A DNA stretch of 64,000 nt from Loxodes magnus (lineage: Eukaryota > Ciliophora > Karyorelictea > Loxodida > Loxodidae). Positions 1 to 13,800 of this stretch are shown here, one piece after another. The notes under the pieces are model-generated. The model saw nothing but the letters and a program-made list of their open reading frames with translations. It did no database searches and was not told the DNA's origin. Position numbers and translations under genes: made by a program. The DNA lies in the NCBI GenBank assembly GCA_946699065.1, contig CAMPDV010000952.1, forward strand, positions 1 to 64,000, given 5' to 3'. How positions within the stretch are numbered: the stretch's first letter is position 1; every line of letters starts with the position of its first letter.

Positions 1-1211
1 TATATTTAACTTATTATTAATCTTATTAATAAGATAGCTAATATGTTTAAATTTGATGTCTCAATAATAATTTTATAATTAAAGATTTACATAAAGGATA
101 AAGATATATGAAATAACAATTCTAAACTTTTTTCCTCACTTTAATAGTTGCTTTCCATTTTTTACCTTTTCTTGATAATATAATTAATCTTAGTTTTATC
201 TATCTCCATTTTGCATCATTCTTTCTTGATATCTACTGAAATATACTCCATCAGTTACTATGAAATCAGCAAATTATCTCAAAGATATTACATTAACTAT
301 ATTACCCATAAGTTGATTTATCCCTCTAACTATTTCAAAAATCCTTTACTACTTCGCAGACTACTGATTTATGCTAAACCCTTACTAAGTAAGAATCTTA
401 TCTCCATTAGCTACTTCAAATACCTTTTATCAAGATAAGCATTTTAATTATTAAACCATTGAAATAACATATTATTAATACCTTCAAATAACCTGCCATA
501 CTAAGCTATCTCTATACTTTGCTTATGATGCCTTTATAATTTTAGATATAGCTTATATAATTTTTTCTTAGCATTAAATTAAATAAAAAGACTAATATAA
601 ATCTTTTTAAGAATTAGTATATATAAATTAAACTCTTACAATTAACTAATTTTTTAGTTAAAAATGATTAATAATAATAGAATATCATAAACTAAACAGA
701 CAGAAATAATACTAAAAAGCTAACTAAATAAGTATAATAATATACAAAAGTATGTAAAGTAGATGCTATTAATACTTTATTAAACATTAGTTTATTACAT
801 TACTAAACAATACATTATCTAGACCTATCTAATGCTAATTACCATCTTATATTATATTCAACTAAATAGCTTTTTCATATTTTTAGTCTAATTAACATTA
901 TTAACAAATACCAAGCTAGTTTTCAAAAATAAAGGTAAATTAAAGAGACATTTGTAAAAGAGATTTTAATCTGTATTGCTCTAGATTAAAAATAATAAGA
1001 TAGTCATTAATTATAAAAATTCTATACTTATATAGATATAAAAAGCTTATATATAATAAGAGAGTAAGAGATTATTTGCTTAAATATATTAATTACAAAT
1101 CATTTAAACTATAATTAAGAAATTTAAACAAGTATCAAATAGCTTCTAAAACTACCTAGCTAATTATCAATTTAGCTTAGTATTAGCTAGAAGTCTTAAT
1201 GCTTTCAAATT
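1..1211. other. AT-rich stretch, no gene recognised
   Basis: I see no motif-bearing frame, RNA gene or repeat here. The sequence is a near-uniform A/T mixture with short runs of TAA and TTA. The short standard-code frame at 211-438 has no recognisable features and is treated as chance. Confidence 0.5.
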
Positions 1212-1283
1212 TTCAAATGTTAAGGAAAAATTGGAATTTTCTATAAATGTCTTAGAATTTGCTAAAATACTTGATTTATTTCA

Positions 1284-2234
1284 ATGTTTGGTAGGAATTA
1301 TTCAGATGAAAGTCACGAAACTGACTCTACTCTGACAGCTATCTTCTAGCCTATTTATCTATTAAATAAGCTTGATTGTTTGGCTTAAAGTTTTGAAATT
1401 CAGAATTATTCATTTCATAAATCTTTAATATTGTAAAATTTTTCTAATAATGAGGAATTTTTCTTTTCGAAATTAAATGTAATTTTAATATCGAATAAAC
1501 CAGAAGCAGAAACTTTTAGATTCGTTTTTTTATTTCCGAATTCTAATATAGCTATAGCTATTTTACTTTTATCTTAACCTTATTACTATTATTTAAGGAG
1601 TTTAAATTAGGAATACGATAGAGCAAGAGTCTTCTCTGCCTTTAGCTATTAACTGCAGTCTTTTATCCTCTTTTGATTATCTAAATACATCTAAGTCTCT
1701 AAATTTAGTTATACTGTAATAATTATAGTTGCTTATTTAGTTTTATCCATTTTATCTATTTTTTAAATGTAAAAAATAAAACAATCTCAAAAGATCATTG
1801 CCATTAGTCTTGTTTATTGAAAGTTTCAATTTTTTTTTTATAAATTAGACAATAAAATAATAGACAGTTTATTTAGACAAAGCTTCTAAAATATAAATAA
1901 TAAATATTTTATTTTAGTTAAATTTTGTTTTAAGTTATTATATTTAAGATGTACAAATATAGCTAAATGTTTTATCTATTTATTTATTAAAATTATTTTG
2001 CCGTCATTAAATAAGAGTATTTTGTTATATTTGCAAGGACAACGAATTGCGCTTCCTCACTGAGTAAAATTTAGTTGTGAGCGTTCCTAACTGAAAGCCC
2101 TAGAGATTTACAGTCGCCAAAGTGTACTGGCCTGCTCGTCTCTAACCGAAAGGCCTGCTTGATTACCTTTCAATCGAGCCAGTAAGTACATAATAATGAG
2201 ATGTTTACTCTTAAAGCATGAATTTTAAATTTGA
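1284..2234 (+). CDS. putative membrane protein, unidentified
   Basis: Read with UAA/UAG as Gln and UGA as Trp, a frame from the ATG at 1284 to the TGA at 2232 gives 316 residues. The N-terminal third is hydrophilic and Ser/Glu/Asn-rich. A hydrophobic stretch with a Tyr run follows, then further hydrophobic segments near residues 120-150 and 200-225 that could span a membrane. The end is richer in G and C (2030-2190) and encodes a mixed Arg/Leu/Ser tail. The GC-rich end first looked like a structured RNA, but it continues an open and plausible protein frame. In this code all frames are open, so the choice rests on composition only. The true start may lie upstream and an internal frame change is possible. 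No family is recognised. Confidence 0.3.
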
Positions 2235-2737
2235 TTAAGGTTTCTAAAATGAATCTAATAGGATTACAATATGAACTAATGACTTGTTAAATATGAATGA
2301 AACTTATATTTGATGAATGTAAATGAAATGTTTAAGAAAGTTTTAAATTAGTAGGAATTATTAATCTAAAAGGTTAAAAATAATGATATAATGCTTAGTT
2401 ATTTGAGTTAAATGATAATTTTCTTAATAATTAATGAATTTACTTATTCCACTTAATTTAAATTAATTTCTACTTACTTTTTCATTATTTAATTATAACC
2501 ATCTAAATACAAAGTTCTTTATTTTTCATCTTGTTACATCTACTGAGTAAGAGAATTAAAAATTTGAAGCTGTTAATAATGATTTTGTTCATAAAAGTAT
2601 AGTTTGTTAATTTAGTGAAAATGATAGTGTTTAAATGAAGTGTAAACAATTGCTATAAAAGTATTAATTTAAAACTTGTAAAATAAATCTTTTTATATTA
2701 TACTTATATTTATTACTTTCATAATCCAAATTTTATA

Positions 2738-3047
2738 TAATAAATAAATAAATTTTATTATAGAGCGCGTAGCACTCTCGTTGGTGCGCAGCTCTTTAAA
2801 AAATGTTTCATACTGACAAGAATGTTTGTTACTGAAAAAATTATCAGATACTGATAAACCTTGTCAATACTGGTATAATTATTCAGTACTGATAAAAATG
2901 TTCAATACTGATATAATTTCAGAATACTCGTAATCTTTAATACTTGTTGGAGGTTCAAGGACATGGTAGGGTTGCGTCTCATTGCATCACCAAAGCAGAG
3001 GACGACATGTGTCAATTATGGGTACTTAAATTCCCCACCTCTGATGA
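2738..3047 (+). repeat. 310-bp structured dispersed repeat, copy 1
   Basis: The copy begins with a GC-rich hairpin (AGAGC...GCTCT arms, 2762-2796). About six spaced copies of an ACTGATA-like word follow (2810-2935), at roughly 20-bp intervals. A GC-richer block then has complementary AGAGG/CCTCT arms and ends in a TGATGA word near 3042. The same layout recurs at 16226-16546 in direct orientation with few differences. The 3' block occurs once more at 16607-16713. It has no coding frame that I trust. It behaves like a SINE- or MITE-type element or a small structured RNA gene, and I cannot tell which. Confidence 0.8.
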
Positions 3048-4173
3048 AGCTAATATATAAGTATAATGATTTAAAAATATATTTTAGGTTGTTATTAAGA
3101 ACACAGAAGATTAAGAATTTATTAAGTAAGTTAAAACCAGTTTTTCTGGCTCTCTTTTGCTTTCAAATATCCCTTAAATCGAAGGATTGGGACTTAGAAA
3201 GAAAATTTAGTTTTAAAATTTGTTAAAGAGTTAGAGACTGAATTTTAGACTAAAAAGTTAAAGCATTTCTAGGTAAAGAAAAGAGTATTGGGATTGAAAA
3301 GGCAATCTAAATGAAGGAAAGATTTGAAAGATCAGTCAGCTGTTAATTAAGTTGAGGAATACAATTAAAATATAGGGATTGAAGATTGCCAGTATTAAAA
3401 TCCAATGTTAGAAGTGATAATTATTATTCAGTCTAGCTCTAAAGAAGACGAAAAACGAGTTAATTTTCAGTAGTAGCAAAATATAAAGCTAAGAATAGTT
3501 GTTATTTTTCTGTGAAGCGTAAGCACGGAAAAACATTTTTGAGTGTTCTTAAATCTTGATAGTACTCCAAGTAGAAAATGAAGACATTCTCTCGTTTATA
3601 TTAGTGTAGTAGAATCAAAAAAATACAAAGCTATTATGAAAATGTTCTTGGTAGGAAAAAAATTGAAATCATTAATCAGAAGGGAAAACATCTAAAAGCC
3701 GTCCTTTAACCCTAGTAAGGCATATGAGTGGGAAAGCAATTCTAAAAGCTACTCTCTTAAGCAGCAACACTTGAAGAGACTAGGATTATTAAAGTATTTA
3801 GATTTATACTAATTTTAATTGATTTTATAGTAAAACGATATAATCTATTTAAACCTATCCTTAGCATCTTAATATTAAATATTATAGAGAACTTAAATTA
3901 AATATAGATTATCAGAGTAAGTACTTAATTACTTAAATTGTGTATCTTAATAATTAATTTGTACTACTATCTTCTTATTTAAAATAGACTTGAAACTTCA
4001 ATTTATTAATTTAAGCTATATTTGACTACTTAATTATACTTAGAATTAAAGAGACTAATTAGTAGACTTTAATATGCTAGCACCAATTTTAAAATGCTAC
4101 ATCTTAATCTCATTCAAGATGTGTAAATAATAAATTAACATAATTTGTTAAAAATATCAGCACATGGATCATT
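3048..4173. other. spacer, nothing identified
   Basis: This AT-rich stretch lies between the structured repeat and the left arm of the large inverted duplication. 3050-3800 is slightly more purine-rich than the rest, but I could not match it to a family. Confidence 0.4.
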
Positions 4174-6554
4174 ACTCTACTTATTCAATCTTGTTTGAAG
4201 CATCTATCTGTTATGATTTGCTAAGAGCTTTTCTTTAAGGTCTATTAACATCTAAAGAAGTGTTCTCAGAAAATGTATTAGCATTACTTGATTAAATAAA
4301 GCTATCTTAACTCTTAATCTCTTAGTTTTATTTCTACTAAGCTACTAAGAGACCTATCAGTAATGAGCTGTAGCCTAATATTAGTTGGCTAATTAATTAG
4401 TTTCTGTTGTTTAAGAAGAGACTAAGCTTTCTAATGGTTAGTCTTAGTTGTATGCTAGTTCTTAAAAATTAGTTTTGAGTTAGTTGGTGTGTGTATGCTA
4501 TAGATTTGGTTATGATGTAAGATAGTTTTAGAGTAATTAATTGGAGGCAGTTAAACTGTATGGTATGATATTGGTGTAGTGATTTGAATTGATAATGAAT
4601 GGTGTTGTAAAGTGGTTTTATCCTTATAGTGTATTGGTTGAGACTAATTAAGAAGTTTAGATTAATTTTAATTAATCTTAAATACTTAAGAGAGGTTAAT
4701 TAAGCAAGATAACTTCTAATTTAATCTTAAGTTCAAAGAATCAACTTATTAATACTATATCAAATCAGTCCACACCTACAATCCTCATCAAAGTTATTCC
4801 AAAATACAATTCCATATAATACAGAGCTAACCTTATCTATTCCTTTTCATGTAGATAGGGAGCAATAGTATCTAAGCCTAATTTATAAACATGTAAAACA
4901 TATCATTCATTAATATGTCTTACTAACCAACTTTCTATTCATATAACAGATTAACATTATCTACCACATTTAACTCCTATTAAACTAGAATCTATATCAC
5001 ACCATTTATATTTATTCTAGATTATATCTACTATTTATTAGTTTCAGAAAGCACCAGTAAAACATAATATTTATCCCTTTAGTATCTCTAATACCTTATC
5101 ATCCTATTTATTATCTTTATGGCAAAACATCTTTATCTCCTCTTACCCAAAATAGCTTATTGTCCTTATAAATATGAAAACCATCGTTTCCATTCATTTT
5201 AGATAGCTAGTTTCTAAGCTCTTTCTCAATTTTTTATTTAGCGTCTCGTATAAAATTTTGGCTTTATTGACTCTTAGCTGAAACTTAATATCTTTCAGCA
5301 AACAAAATTAGGAAAATTATTTTTGCTTCTTAAATCCATGAGTTTGCTTAAGCTGCTTAAAGGTAACCAAATAATGTAAGCAAATGTTTAGAATTTAGAC
5401 TAAGGAGTCTTTAAATTTAGATTTATAGTTATGCCTTTAAATATCAATGATAGACTTTATTGCAATTTAGTGGAGAAAATTCTTTTTCGTAAGATTCTAC
5501 TACAGTAAAACAAAAGTAAAGAAGAGTTTAAAAGCATGATGATAAGATAAGTCAGCAGATTTTTATTTAAAGGAAAGAACTATGCTAGATAAATTTACTT
5601 TGGAAGTGGAACTTAATACTGAAACAAAAATGAGACTTAAAAAGTTAAATAATACTAAAAATAAAAGTTTAAATATTGAGGTGTAATTAGTCTAAGGAAT
5701 AAATAGAATAAGCCAGACAATTATATCAATAAGATTTTAAGATATCTTTAACTTTTATAAGATATAAGCTTAATTTAGAAAGCTTAAGAATTATTACATT
5801 CAATAAAACAAACTGATATATAAAAGCTATATATTTAATTAATTATCTATCATTTCAATAATTAATATAAGTTATATCTATCTAATTTTTGAATCCAAAC
5901 TTGTTAAACTTTATTTTTCGTCTAATTTATTTAGATTTGATTAAATTCAATTTTAAAGGTCAAACTTTATTTTTATACCCCTTAAACAATAATTTACCTA
6001 CTTTTAATTAATATATTTAATTCTTAATAACTTATATTCAAATTAGGAAGCTTATATTATAAAATTGTTATTACTCTATCTTAAATACCAAGTATCCATT
6101 CTTATTTCAAATCTAAATACTAAAAATTAACTGTAAACCTTCATTTTTGTTCCAAGTAGGATAAATCTATAAACTTTCTTTCGGGTAGTCAGGATTAATT
6201 TCTGCTCCCCTACACGCCTGATATAGTAATGTTTTTGGAACCGTCTAAATTGTTTCTTCCACTGAACATACAGCTTAGTATGAGAACATTTTGTGTTGTC
6301 TTAATGAATATTTCGGAAAAACTTTGCAATTTTATAAATTTTATTGCTGATACCCAGAATCTAGATAATAAGGTAGCAACTTCCACATTTAAAGCATTTA
6401 TCACTGTTAATTATTGAAATTTTAAATTACCCTATATTCATTTTATATAGGATAAATATACTTTAATTAAGAGCCTGTCAAATCATTTATAAAGGGAACT
6501 TTTTATTTTCTTCATAAGAATTAGGATTTTAATTTTATCCTAATTTGCTGTGGG

Positions 6555-6850
6555 AACTTACCATATCATCACTTCTCAACAAGATGCTTTTAATTCAAAA
6601 GAGCTTTCAGACTTATTTTAAGATCATAGAGAACTGTTGAAAAGTCTAATTTTAAACAAAAGGACAAATCTATAACGCTTTTACTCCATAATTTATGAAT
6701 TCAAAAGGATTATCTACAGTGATTACTCCTCTTCTTACAAAAATATCAATATCAGGAATACATTTTACTACATTAGAGCCTTTTCGTAATGCCAAAGGTC
6801 TCAATATTTTTCCTGATACACTGCCATTAGGAGATCTTTATTCTTTAGTC
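6555..6850 (+). repeat. segment shared by the repeat unit and LINE 1
   Basis: This stretch recurs in the same orientation inside the LINE region at 11145-11430, and inverted in the right-hand unit at about 39490-39800. Comparing the two plus-strand copies codon by codon, most differences fall on third positions in one plus-strand frame that reads through UAA/UAG/UGA. That suggests the plus strand was coding here. The function is unknown. The longest standard-code frame in the segment (6695-6883) lies in a different phase and is probably a shadow. Confidence 0.6.
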
Positions 6851-8093
6851 GGGCTCTTAAGAAATTTTAATTTAATTCAATGATTATTCATAATATTTAG
6901 CTGGTTCAATTAACCTTCATGTGCTACTAAGTAATATATTACACTACTTTTAGACAACTTAAAATTTTAATTATGTAAATTCTACTCTCTCGCATCTTTT
7001 TCTAAGTTAAAATCGAATATCACAGAAGTAAGTATTAATTTGAATGCTACCTAGAAGACTAAATTTAAAAGGGAAGATTTATCTGCTAAGTATAACGAGT
7101 CTAGGATTTAATAATCTGATGAGAACGTTTCTAAAGATAAATAAATAAACGTGATTCTACATTTATTAGGTTCACCCACAATTAATAAAAAAACCAAATT
7201 TGGATTTTAAAATAGTCTAGAAATTCTTCTGACTTCGTCTGATCTCTTTGGTCACTTTTGCCTCAGTTTTTTAAATAAAAATTTATTACCTTCACTCTCA
7301 AAATTCTTGTATTTCTTTCCGAAGGCTAGAGTTAAAAGGGAATAGAATAAAATCCAATTATTGTGCCAAATTTCACAATCTAATTTATTTTTATAGTTAG
7401 AGATATAATTTGTCTCAGTCATGTCTTCAGGTTTTTCCAATTCCTAACCAGATTAACGACATAGAGACAGGATTACTCTGAGATTTGGATTTCAGCACCC
7501 TAGTTAGATTCTGGTACCGATCGAGAGAACCCTCAATGGCCTGATTTGATATATGTGTATAGGAAAGTTTAGTAGTTGGTATTAAAGTATGTATTTTAGA
7601 GTGTATGATAGTAATAATGACTTGTATTTAGATATAGGTTAATGATAATTTGATTATAGTTTTGATTAGATAAATAGTAATCTGTACTTGTATAATTTAA
7701 ATATAAGGATATATTAAAGATAGTTTTTTGACATTGTTGAATATGTTTTGGTATGTTATAAGCTGTATGTTAGTATCTGAATAATGATAATATTTGAATA
7801 ATAGATTTTTAAAGATGTTTAGATAAAATTTGATTCTTTATTTATTTCAGCTTTAAAAAGAGCTAGTAAGGAAAATAATCTTTATTGTCAACTATATAGC
7901 TATAACTACATTACCATATCAACATCATATATACGCTTAAACATACAAAAAAACTTATAAAAATACAACATTAATAAGTATAGATTAACCATATTAATAA
8001 GTAGTAACATATTTACTATAGATATTTAAACTACTTACATATAAAACTATATTTATTATCAATAATATTAATCATATCAATATTATTATTATC

Positions 8094-9539
8094 TCAGTTA
8101 TCCCCTTTAATACTTCTATAACTCAACTTTTCTAAATCAATCCTCATTATTGAAACTCTTCCCTATTCTATAGCAAAAACATATCCATAGACACCCCTTA
8201 TTTTCATCTCCGTTAAAGCAAAGACATCTTTAAAAATTTAACTTTATTGCCATTATTATTTGTTTCTTTTATATAATCTTCTTGAATATTCTTTCGTAGA
8301 AAAATTTTTTCAACCTCCGATTACGACAAAAGGTTCTAAAGAAACTATAGGAAAAGCAACAGCTTCAGGAAGATTCAAATTTTACTTACTCCATCTATCA
8401 TTCTATATGTTATACTTTCATATATCTTTTAAAGTTTATATTTTCTAATTTCCACCTCCAATTGAATAAATGTTTTATTCATCTTTATCTACTACTAAAG
8501 TTTAGCCTGCTATTAAGAATGAAAATTAAGAGCATCTTTATCATTTATTTTAGTTTCCTATCTTTAACTTTTCTACTGATTATAACTTTTGATAATTATT
8601 AGTAATTCCTCCAACCACATAAAGATAATTTTAAGCTACTGCTATTCCAAAATAATATCTTCCCTCATTTAGATCACTAAGTTTTGTATTATTACCTTCG
8701 AAATCGAACTATCAAGTTTCTTTTATTCCTTCCTTTTAATTTTAGTTTTATCCTCCAATTAAATATAACTTATTTTAATATTCTATACTTTAACTAAATT
8801 CTGGAATTATAATTTAAACTTAGACTTATCGTAATTACTCAGTTTAAATGTTAAATAAACTTAATTTTTAAATAGAGTAATTAAAAAGGTGAATATAGTT
8901 AGATTGAATAAAATGTTGCTACTAGGTTAGTTTATGTTAATTAGTCTGTTTAGTGTTTAACTGTTGTTACTTAATATTGTACTATAGTTAGTTTCTTATT
9001 TGTGTGATATAATTTGAAGTTAATTTAGGGTTTAGTACTAAAGGTGGTTATATAGTGGAATATAGTTAGACTGTTATAGTTTGGATTTGAGTTGGTTTTA
9101 GAAATGAGTAAATAGGGAATTAGGATGATTGTATAATATTTTAGTGTTATTAGTTGTAGTTAATGGTAGTGTATTGGATGATATTAGTATATGGTATAAT
9201 GAGAGTATTAGTAATGTTAGATAATTTGGTTGTAATGGTTTTAGATTTTTGCATAATTTACTTCCTTATCTCTTTTAATTTCTATCTAGCATCTTAAATC
9301 TTTTATATGTATTATTAGTTTTAAAATATCATTCTTATTAAATCACTTTCTTAAGGTAAGTCTTCAAATCTAAAATGGAATCCTTTTTAGCAAATAGGAC
9401 ATTACATTATGCCTTATAATCAGAACTGAGTATTCAAACACAAACCACAGTAAATATGTCCACAAGGTAAGACAGTTGGAAGAGCATTAGTTAAGTTGTA
9501 ATCTTCTTAGCAGATTAAGCATTTTGGTAACGCTTACAT
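8094..9539 (-). CDS. RING finger-kelch repeat protein, left copy
   Basis: The frame has 481 codons and a TGA stop. Residues 7-50 form a C3HC4 RING: Cys7, Cys10, Cys26, His28, Cys31, Cys34, Cys47 and Cys50, with the last pair in a CPIC motif. RING fingers of this kind typically act as E3 ubiquitin ligases. A Gln/Asn/Thr-rich low-complexity linker follows (about 85-245). The C-terminal half holds kelch blades with IGG and VGG strands followed by Trp, the fold that usually binds the substrate. Five Trp positions are UGA, including the RING Trp40 and the Trp after a GG pair; others are UGG. Length and all five UGA positions match the copy at 36739-38184 despite many silent and conservative differences, so the gene looks intact. 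Whether it is a host gene or cargo of the repeat unit is open. Confidence 0.85.
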
Positions 9540-10159
9540 TTTTATTATTATTTAGATTAAAAAAGCTTATAAAGGTAATTTATAACAGTTACCATCAAAA
9601 ATTATAATTAACCATTATAAATTCAAATATCTATCATTACATACATACTACAATATTAACCTCTTATATCAAGTACCTATCTACAATCCGCATTCCGCCA
9701 ATCATGGATCGGGATTGCTTGGTAAATTTAATAAAGGGATGAAAGAGCTTTACAACTTAATTAGATTTTTATATTATTTTTAAGAAAAACGTATCTGCCG
9801 CAAAATCTTTAAAATACTAGGAGGAATGCTCTAAAACACAGGAATAGAAATCTTAAAACTAAGCTTCCTATCAAAAAAAGTAGGTAATTTAGAACATCAT
9901 CTCAGACAAAAGTTCTGTGCAAATCTTTGAAATGTAGGAAGAAAAGAACGAAAAAAATATATCGAAAATACGAAGCTCGGATTTGCTAAAAGTGTAGGAG
10001 TTAACAATAAAAATAATTTAGAAGAAAATACTACAACTTAAGACTCATTCCAGCATAAATGAAAGAAAAAGAACTTATTTAGATCTACTCAGAAATATGA
10101 AATAAGAATATGGTAAAAAGAAGAGTTTGAAAATCTTTAGACAGAGTAGAATGGAGTTT

Positions 10160-10560
10160 ATAATCAAGTTGAACTTTCATGCTTCAAGATTTTTCAGATA
10201 TATCAGACCTCAGACTCATTTCTAGAACTAAATTAAAGGTCTCAAACTGAATGAAGTTTTAACTCAAAGTCTATTTTCATTTCTTTAGATTCTTCAGCTT
10301 TATCAATACAAATTTTGAGAAATAGATAGAAGAAATAAATAGAATGGATTTATACTCAAAGCTTTACTTGCAACCTTCTAAATTTTTTCAGTTAATCCCA
10401 ACTCATATTCAGAACTAGATAAAAGCTATCGGCAGGAATTCAATTCAACTCAAAGTTCTTTTTTCAATCTATTAGGTACTTCAGCCTAAATAACCTCACT
10501 ATATGAAAACTCATGTTCATTTTAGACCTAGAACTATCTCTTTAGTTTTTTTTCTATTCT
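10160..10560 (-). repeat. ~99-bp tandem units at the inner end of the left repeat unit
   Basis: Degenerate units contain an 'aactttgagtt...aactccattct'-type core, read on the minus strand. They correspond to better-kept arrays at 35430-36130 and 62970-63970. At least four units are recognisable here. Confidence 0.65.
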
Positions 10561-12234
10561 TTTTCATTTCTCATTCGAATTAACTTATTCAGCAAGTTTA
10601 TCTTAAACTATACACAATTACTAAATTTTAATTTTATGTTCTACCTGTTTTTCATTTTCTTGCTAAAGTAATTATCTTATAGCAAAATTTATTTAGTCAT
10701 TTTTTAATAAAGAATCCATTACTCTCATTTGAACGAAATTTTATTTTCCTTTCTTTATTTGAATCTTCATTCCTATATCTTCTTAAGTCTTCAATCTCTC
10801 CTAATTTTCTTAAGAGTTTAAATTAAATCTTTCAAGTACTTCCTATTTGAGATTATATCAAATTTTATACTCAAAAACTATTATTATTTTGTAGCTCTTC
10901 AATTTTTTTGCTAAGTTATATTTCTTAACTAGCTTTTATTTCTACTATACTTCTTAAAAATTTAAATCACTTTACTGATTTCTCTACTTTTTCTTATTAT
11001 TTGAAGAGTCAAACTCAAGTTTCATTAATTAATCTTAATACTAGTTTTACTATCTGTTATAGATAAACACTTACTTCTTTTATTAAGTTTATTGTTTTAT
11101 TCTCTTTTATATTGCATAGATAGAAATTCTTATCATTTTTAACCTTCCCTTCTCAACAAGATGTTCGTAATTCAAAAAATAAATATATACTCACAGACTT
11201 ATTTTAAGATCATAGAGCACTGCTGAAAAATCCTAATTTTAAACAAAAGTATAAATCTGTAACGTTTTTGCTCCATAATTTATGAATTTAACAGAATTAT
11301 CTACAGTGACTATTCCTTCTTTTACAAAAGTATAAATATCAGAATTATATTTCGCTACATTAGAATATTTTCTTAAGGCTAAATATCTCAACGTTTTTGC
11401 TGATACTATGCCACTAGTAAAAAGACTTTCTTCAGCTATCCTAAAAATTTATCTCCTGAGCGTAATTGATCTTATAATCCTGGAATTGAAAGTTAAAGTA
11501 ACTACTTAAGCTCCTCTTCTTTAGTAGAATTTATGATGATCTCAGAGTTTCAATAATTTGGAGTAATTTTAATGATAACAGGAATTTTTGTATTTTATAC
11601 TACCCATCTGGTGATTTAGTTAACAATTTAAGGATTCTCTCCTTAAATTCTCCTTTCTTTTTATTTTCTAAGTATGGACTACAAATATTTATTTCAATAG
11701 CATCCAAGTTAACACTATAGATCAATCTGTACTTTTGTCAAATCTTTTTTTCTATATAGGATATAAAAGTGACAACAGGAATCTTATCAGGAAAGTCTTT
11801 CTTAGTATAATTAACTCCTTCTATTCAATATTTTCAAGTTTTATCTCTTATCGTTTCTAGATTTAAAAATGAGGCTAAAGAATTATTAGGAGTATTCTAC
11901 TTAACTATGGCACTTATGAATGTATTTATGTCTATACATTATGAGAAAGAGCAGCAGAATTAAGATTTTCTATCTATTATAATTTATCTACAAATCCTTA
12001 CATTTTTATTTCTCTTAAATTATCCAATTAATGTTTAGAGCCATTAACCATAAACATACTAATTGATGTCTATTTAGTTTCTTACAAGAAAGATAACTTA
12101 TTCCAGTCTAATTCTTAGTAGTCTGTTTTATCTATTAGATAAAAGAGATCTTTTAGTATGCTAGATTTTCTTTTATTGGATTAGAATAGGATTCAGTAAG
12201 ATCATAGTGTATTATTTATATAGATCTGCTAAAC

Positions 12235-12960
12235 AAGGAGGCATCTAATCTTATTTATGTTGAGAAGATGTTTGATAGTATTGAAGAAGAACACTTTTTC
12301 AGCATCTTAGAGAATAAAACTTTCTCTGGGATTGATACTGGCACTAGAGTCTTTCTACAGTAACCTGGATTCCTCTTTTCTAATCGATGGGTAAACAACT
12401 CGACGGCTTCATTACAACAATGAAGTTATGCAAAGAAGTTCACATGGTCCTGTAATCTCCCTCTTATATTATGATATAGTATTCAGACATCTATAGGAAA
12501 GAAATACACATTTAGGTATCAATCTGCACAATATGAACTTTGAATGCAGAGCGTGGGGAGATGACCTTATACTATTTTCTTGTTCTGCTTAAAGGATGTA
12601 ATAACTTATAGATTAATGCAACAGAGTTTTTCCGTGAATTTTCTGTAAATAAACACTAGTGAAACTAAAGCAATACAATTTGCTAAAAAAAGAAGAGCTA
12701 AAAAAATTGAATTAAACTTGAAACTGGAAGATTAACATATCAAATAGAAGAATCAAGTGACATACCTTGGAGTCATAATACAAGAAAATGGTCTTTTGAT
12801 CAATCACTGTAAATAGAGAATTTAAACATATTTAGAATCGGTAAAGAAATGCATTTATACTCTCAGCCGATACAAGAATGTTACTCCCTGACATTTTAAA
12901 ATGCTTTGTCGCATGTTTACGTTGCCTAAGGCTGAATACGTTGGAGAATTGGTTCTTTGA
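12235..12960 (+). pseudogene. reverse transcriptase domain of LINE 1
   Basis: Read in the ciliate code, the stretch shows the order of motifs expected for a LINE polymerase: the N-terminal palm (motif A with Asp), the glycine-containing motif B region, GDD at motif C (about 12558-12570), the following helix and the YLG thumb motif near 12765. The frame shifts at least once between the A and B regions. The GDD, rather than the more usual ADD, is unusual for LINEs. Downstream, residues resembling the LINE thumb/connection region continue to about 12960. It would copy element RNA at a nicked genomic target if it were intact. Confidence 0.7.
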
Positions 12961-13364
12961 ACTATAATGAGGGGCTCATAGTCTATGAAAGAGATGATAA
13001 ATAAAATTATGCGTATAATTGCGAGGAAGGCTTTACAGTCGCCTATCTCTGTCTTTAATGAGTCCTGTTACATAGACTTTAACTGACTCCCTTTTGAGTA
13101 TATTATGGTTAGTCGCTTTTTCCGTTTCTACTTTAAAATACGGAAAGAAACTAGGATTTATTCGAAATCCGATATAGGAAGACTCTTTGAATGCAATTGA
13201 AACTAAAAATCTTTGTACTTTTAGTAAGTTAAAAGGATGTTTTAATATTACGGAATTAACAATGACGACCAAACCATGATTTCGAATTAACTTTCTTTTG
13301 AGAATCTTATTGAAGAAAAAAAAGGAACAAATTCTATTAAGAAGCAACTATACGATATAGAGAC

Positions 13365-13800
13365 ATGCCCACTGCACAGATATTTAGAGAGCAACTTGAA
13401 GGACTTTTGAAATTTCCTGAAATAAATTACACTAAACTAAACAAAGAATATAAAAAAGAAATTATCTCAATCTTTAAATTACGAACTGATTCTTACAGTT
13501 TTCAATATGACTTACATATGCATCATTATCCTGTAAAAATTACCTCTGTAAATGTGGTGAAAAAGACACGTTTAGACATATTTTCGAATGTGTCTACTAT
13601 TAGGACATAGTTAGAAATATCTCTGATAAATTTTCTGGAAAAAACTTGGAAAAACTAGTAACTTACGATTAACTCTACATAAACTAGCAGTTCACTTCTC
13701 ATAAGTAAATGGATGCAGATCTTCAGATAAAAATTTTTCATCAGAATCTACGAAAAAAAAGAATTGAAATTGTAGAACAAAACACAGATAATTGATTGGA
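13365..13800 (+). pseudogene. LINE 1 C-terminal zinc-motif region
   Basis: From 13365 a standard-code frame gives a helical, Lys/Glu-rich stretch. One frame over, at about 13540-13600, lies C-K-C-G...F-R-H-I-F-E-C. This Cys-x-Cys-x(n)-His-x(3)-Cys pattern ends many LINE polymerases. The same block, more diverged, lies at 27820-28300. The frame difference shows that the copy is broken. Confidence 0.6.

Larger units (their letters stand above)
4174..10560 (-). repeat. large dispersed repeat unit, left (inverted) copy
   Basis: About 6.4 kb matches the reverse complement of 35400-42213 over nearly its whole length. The outer edge is sharp: similarity starts at 4174 here and ends at 42213 there. 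The inner edge, near 10560, lies in a degenerate array of about 99-bp units (four to five here). The unit carries the RING-kelch gene (8094-9539), a segment at 6200-7450 with open frames on both strands, and an unidentified conserved part at 4200-5600. I saw no target-site duplication or terminal inverted repeat of the unit itself, and no transposase. Confidence 0.9.

Noticed and set aside
2030-2190. GC-rich island with an 8-bp hairpin, considered as a small RNA
   Set aside because: It extends an open protein frame from 1284, and no known RNA family signature was found. Kept only as a weak CDS; an RNA is not fully excluded.
6200-7445. Minus-strand protein in the left unit starting near 7440
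   Set aside because: It is attractive as a long frame, but codon-position comparison with the LINE 1 copy favours the plus strand in the shared part, and the right copy has frame-changing indels. Left unassigned.
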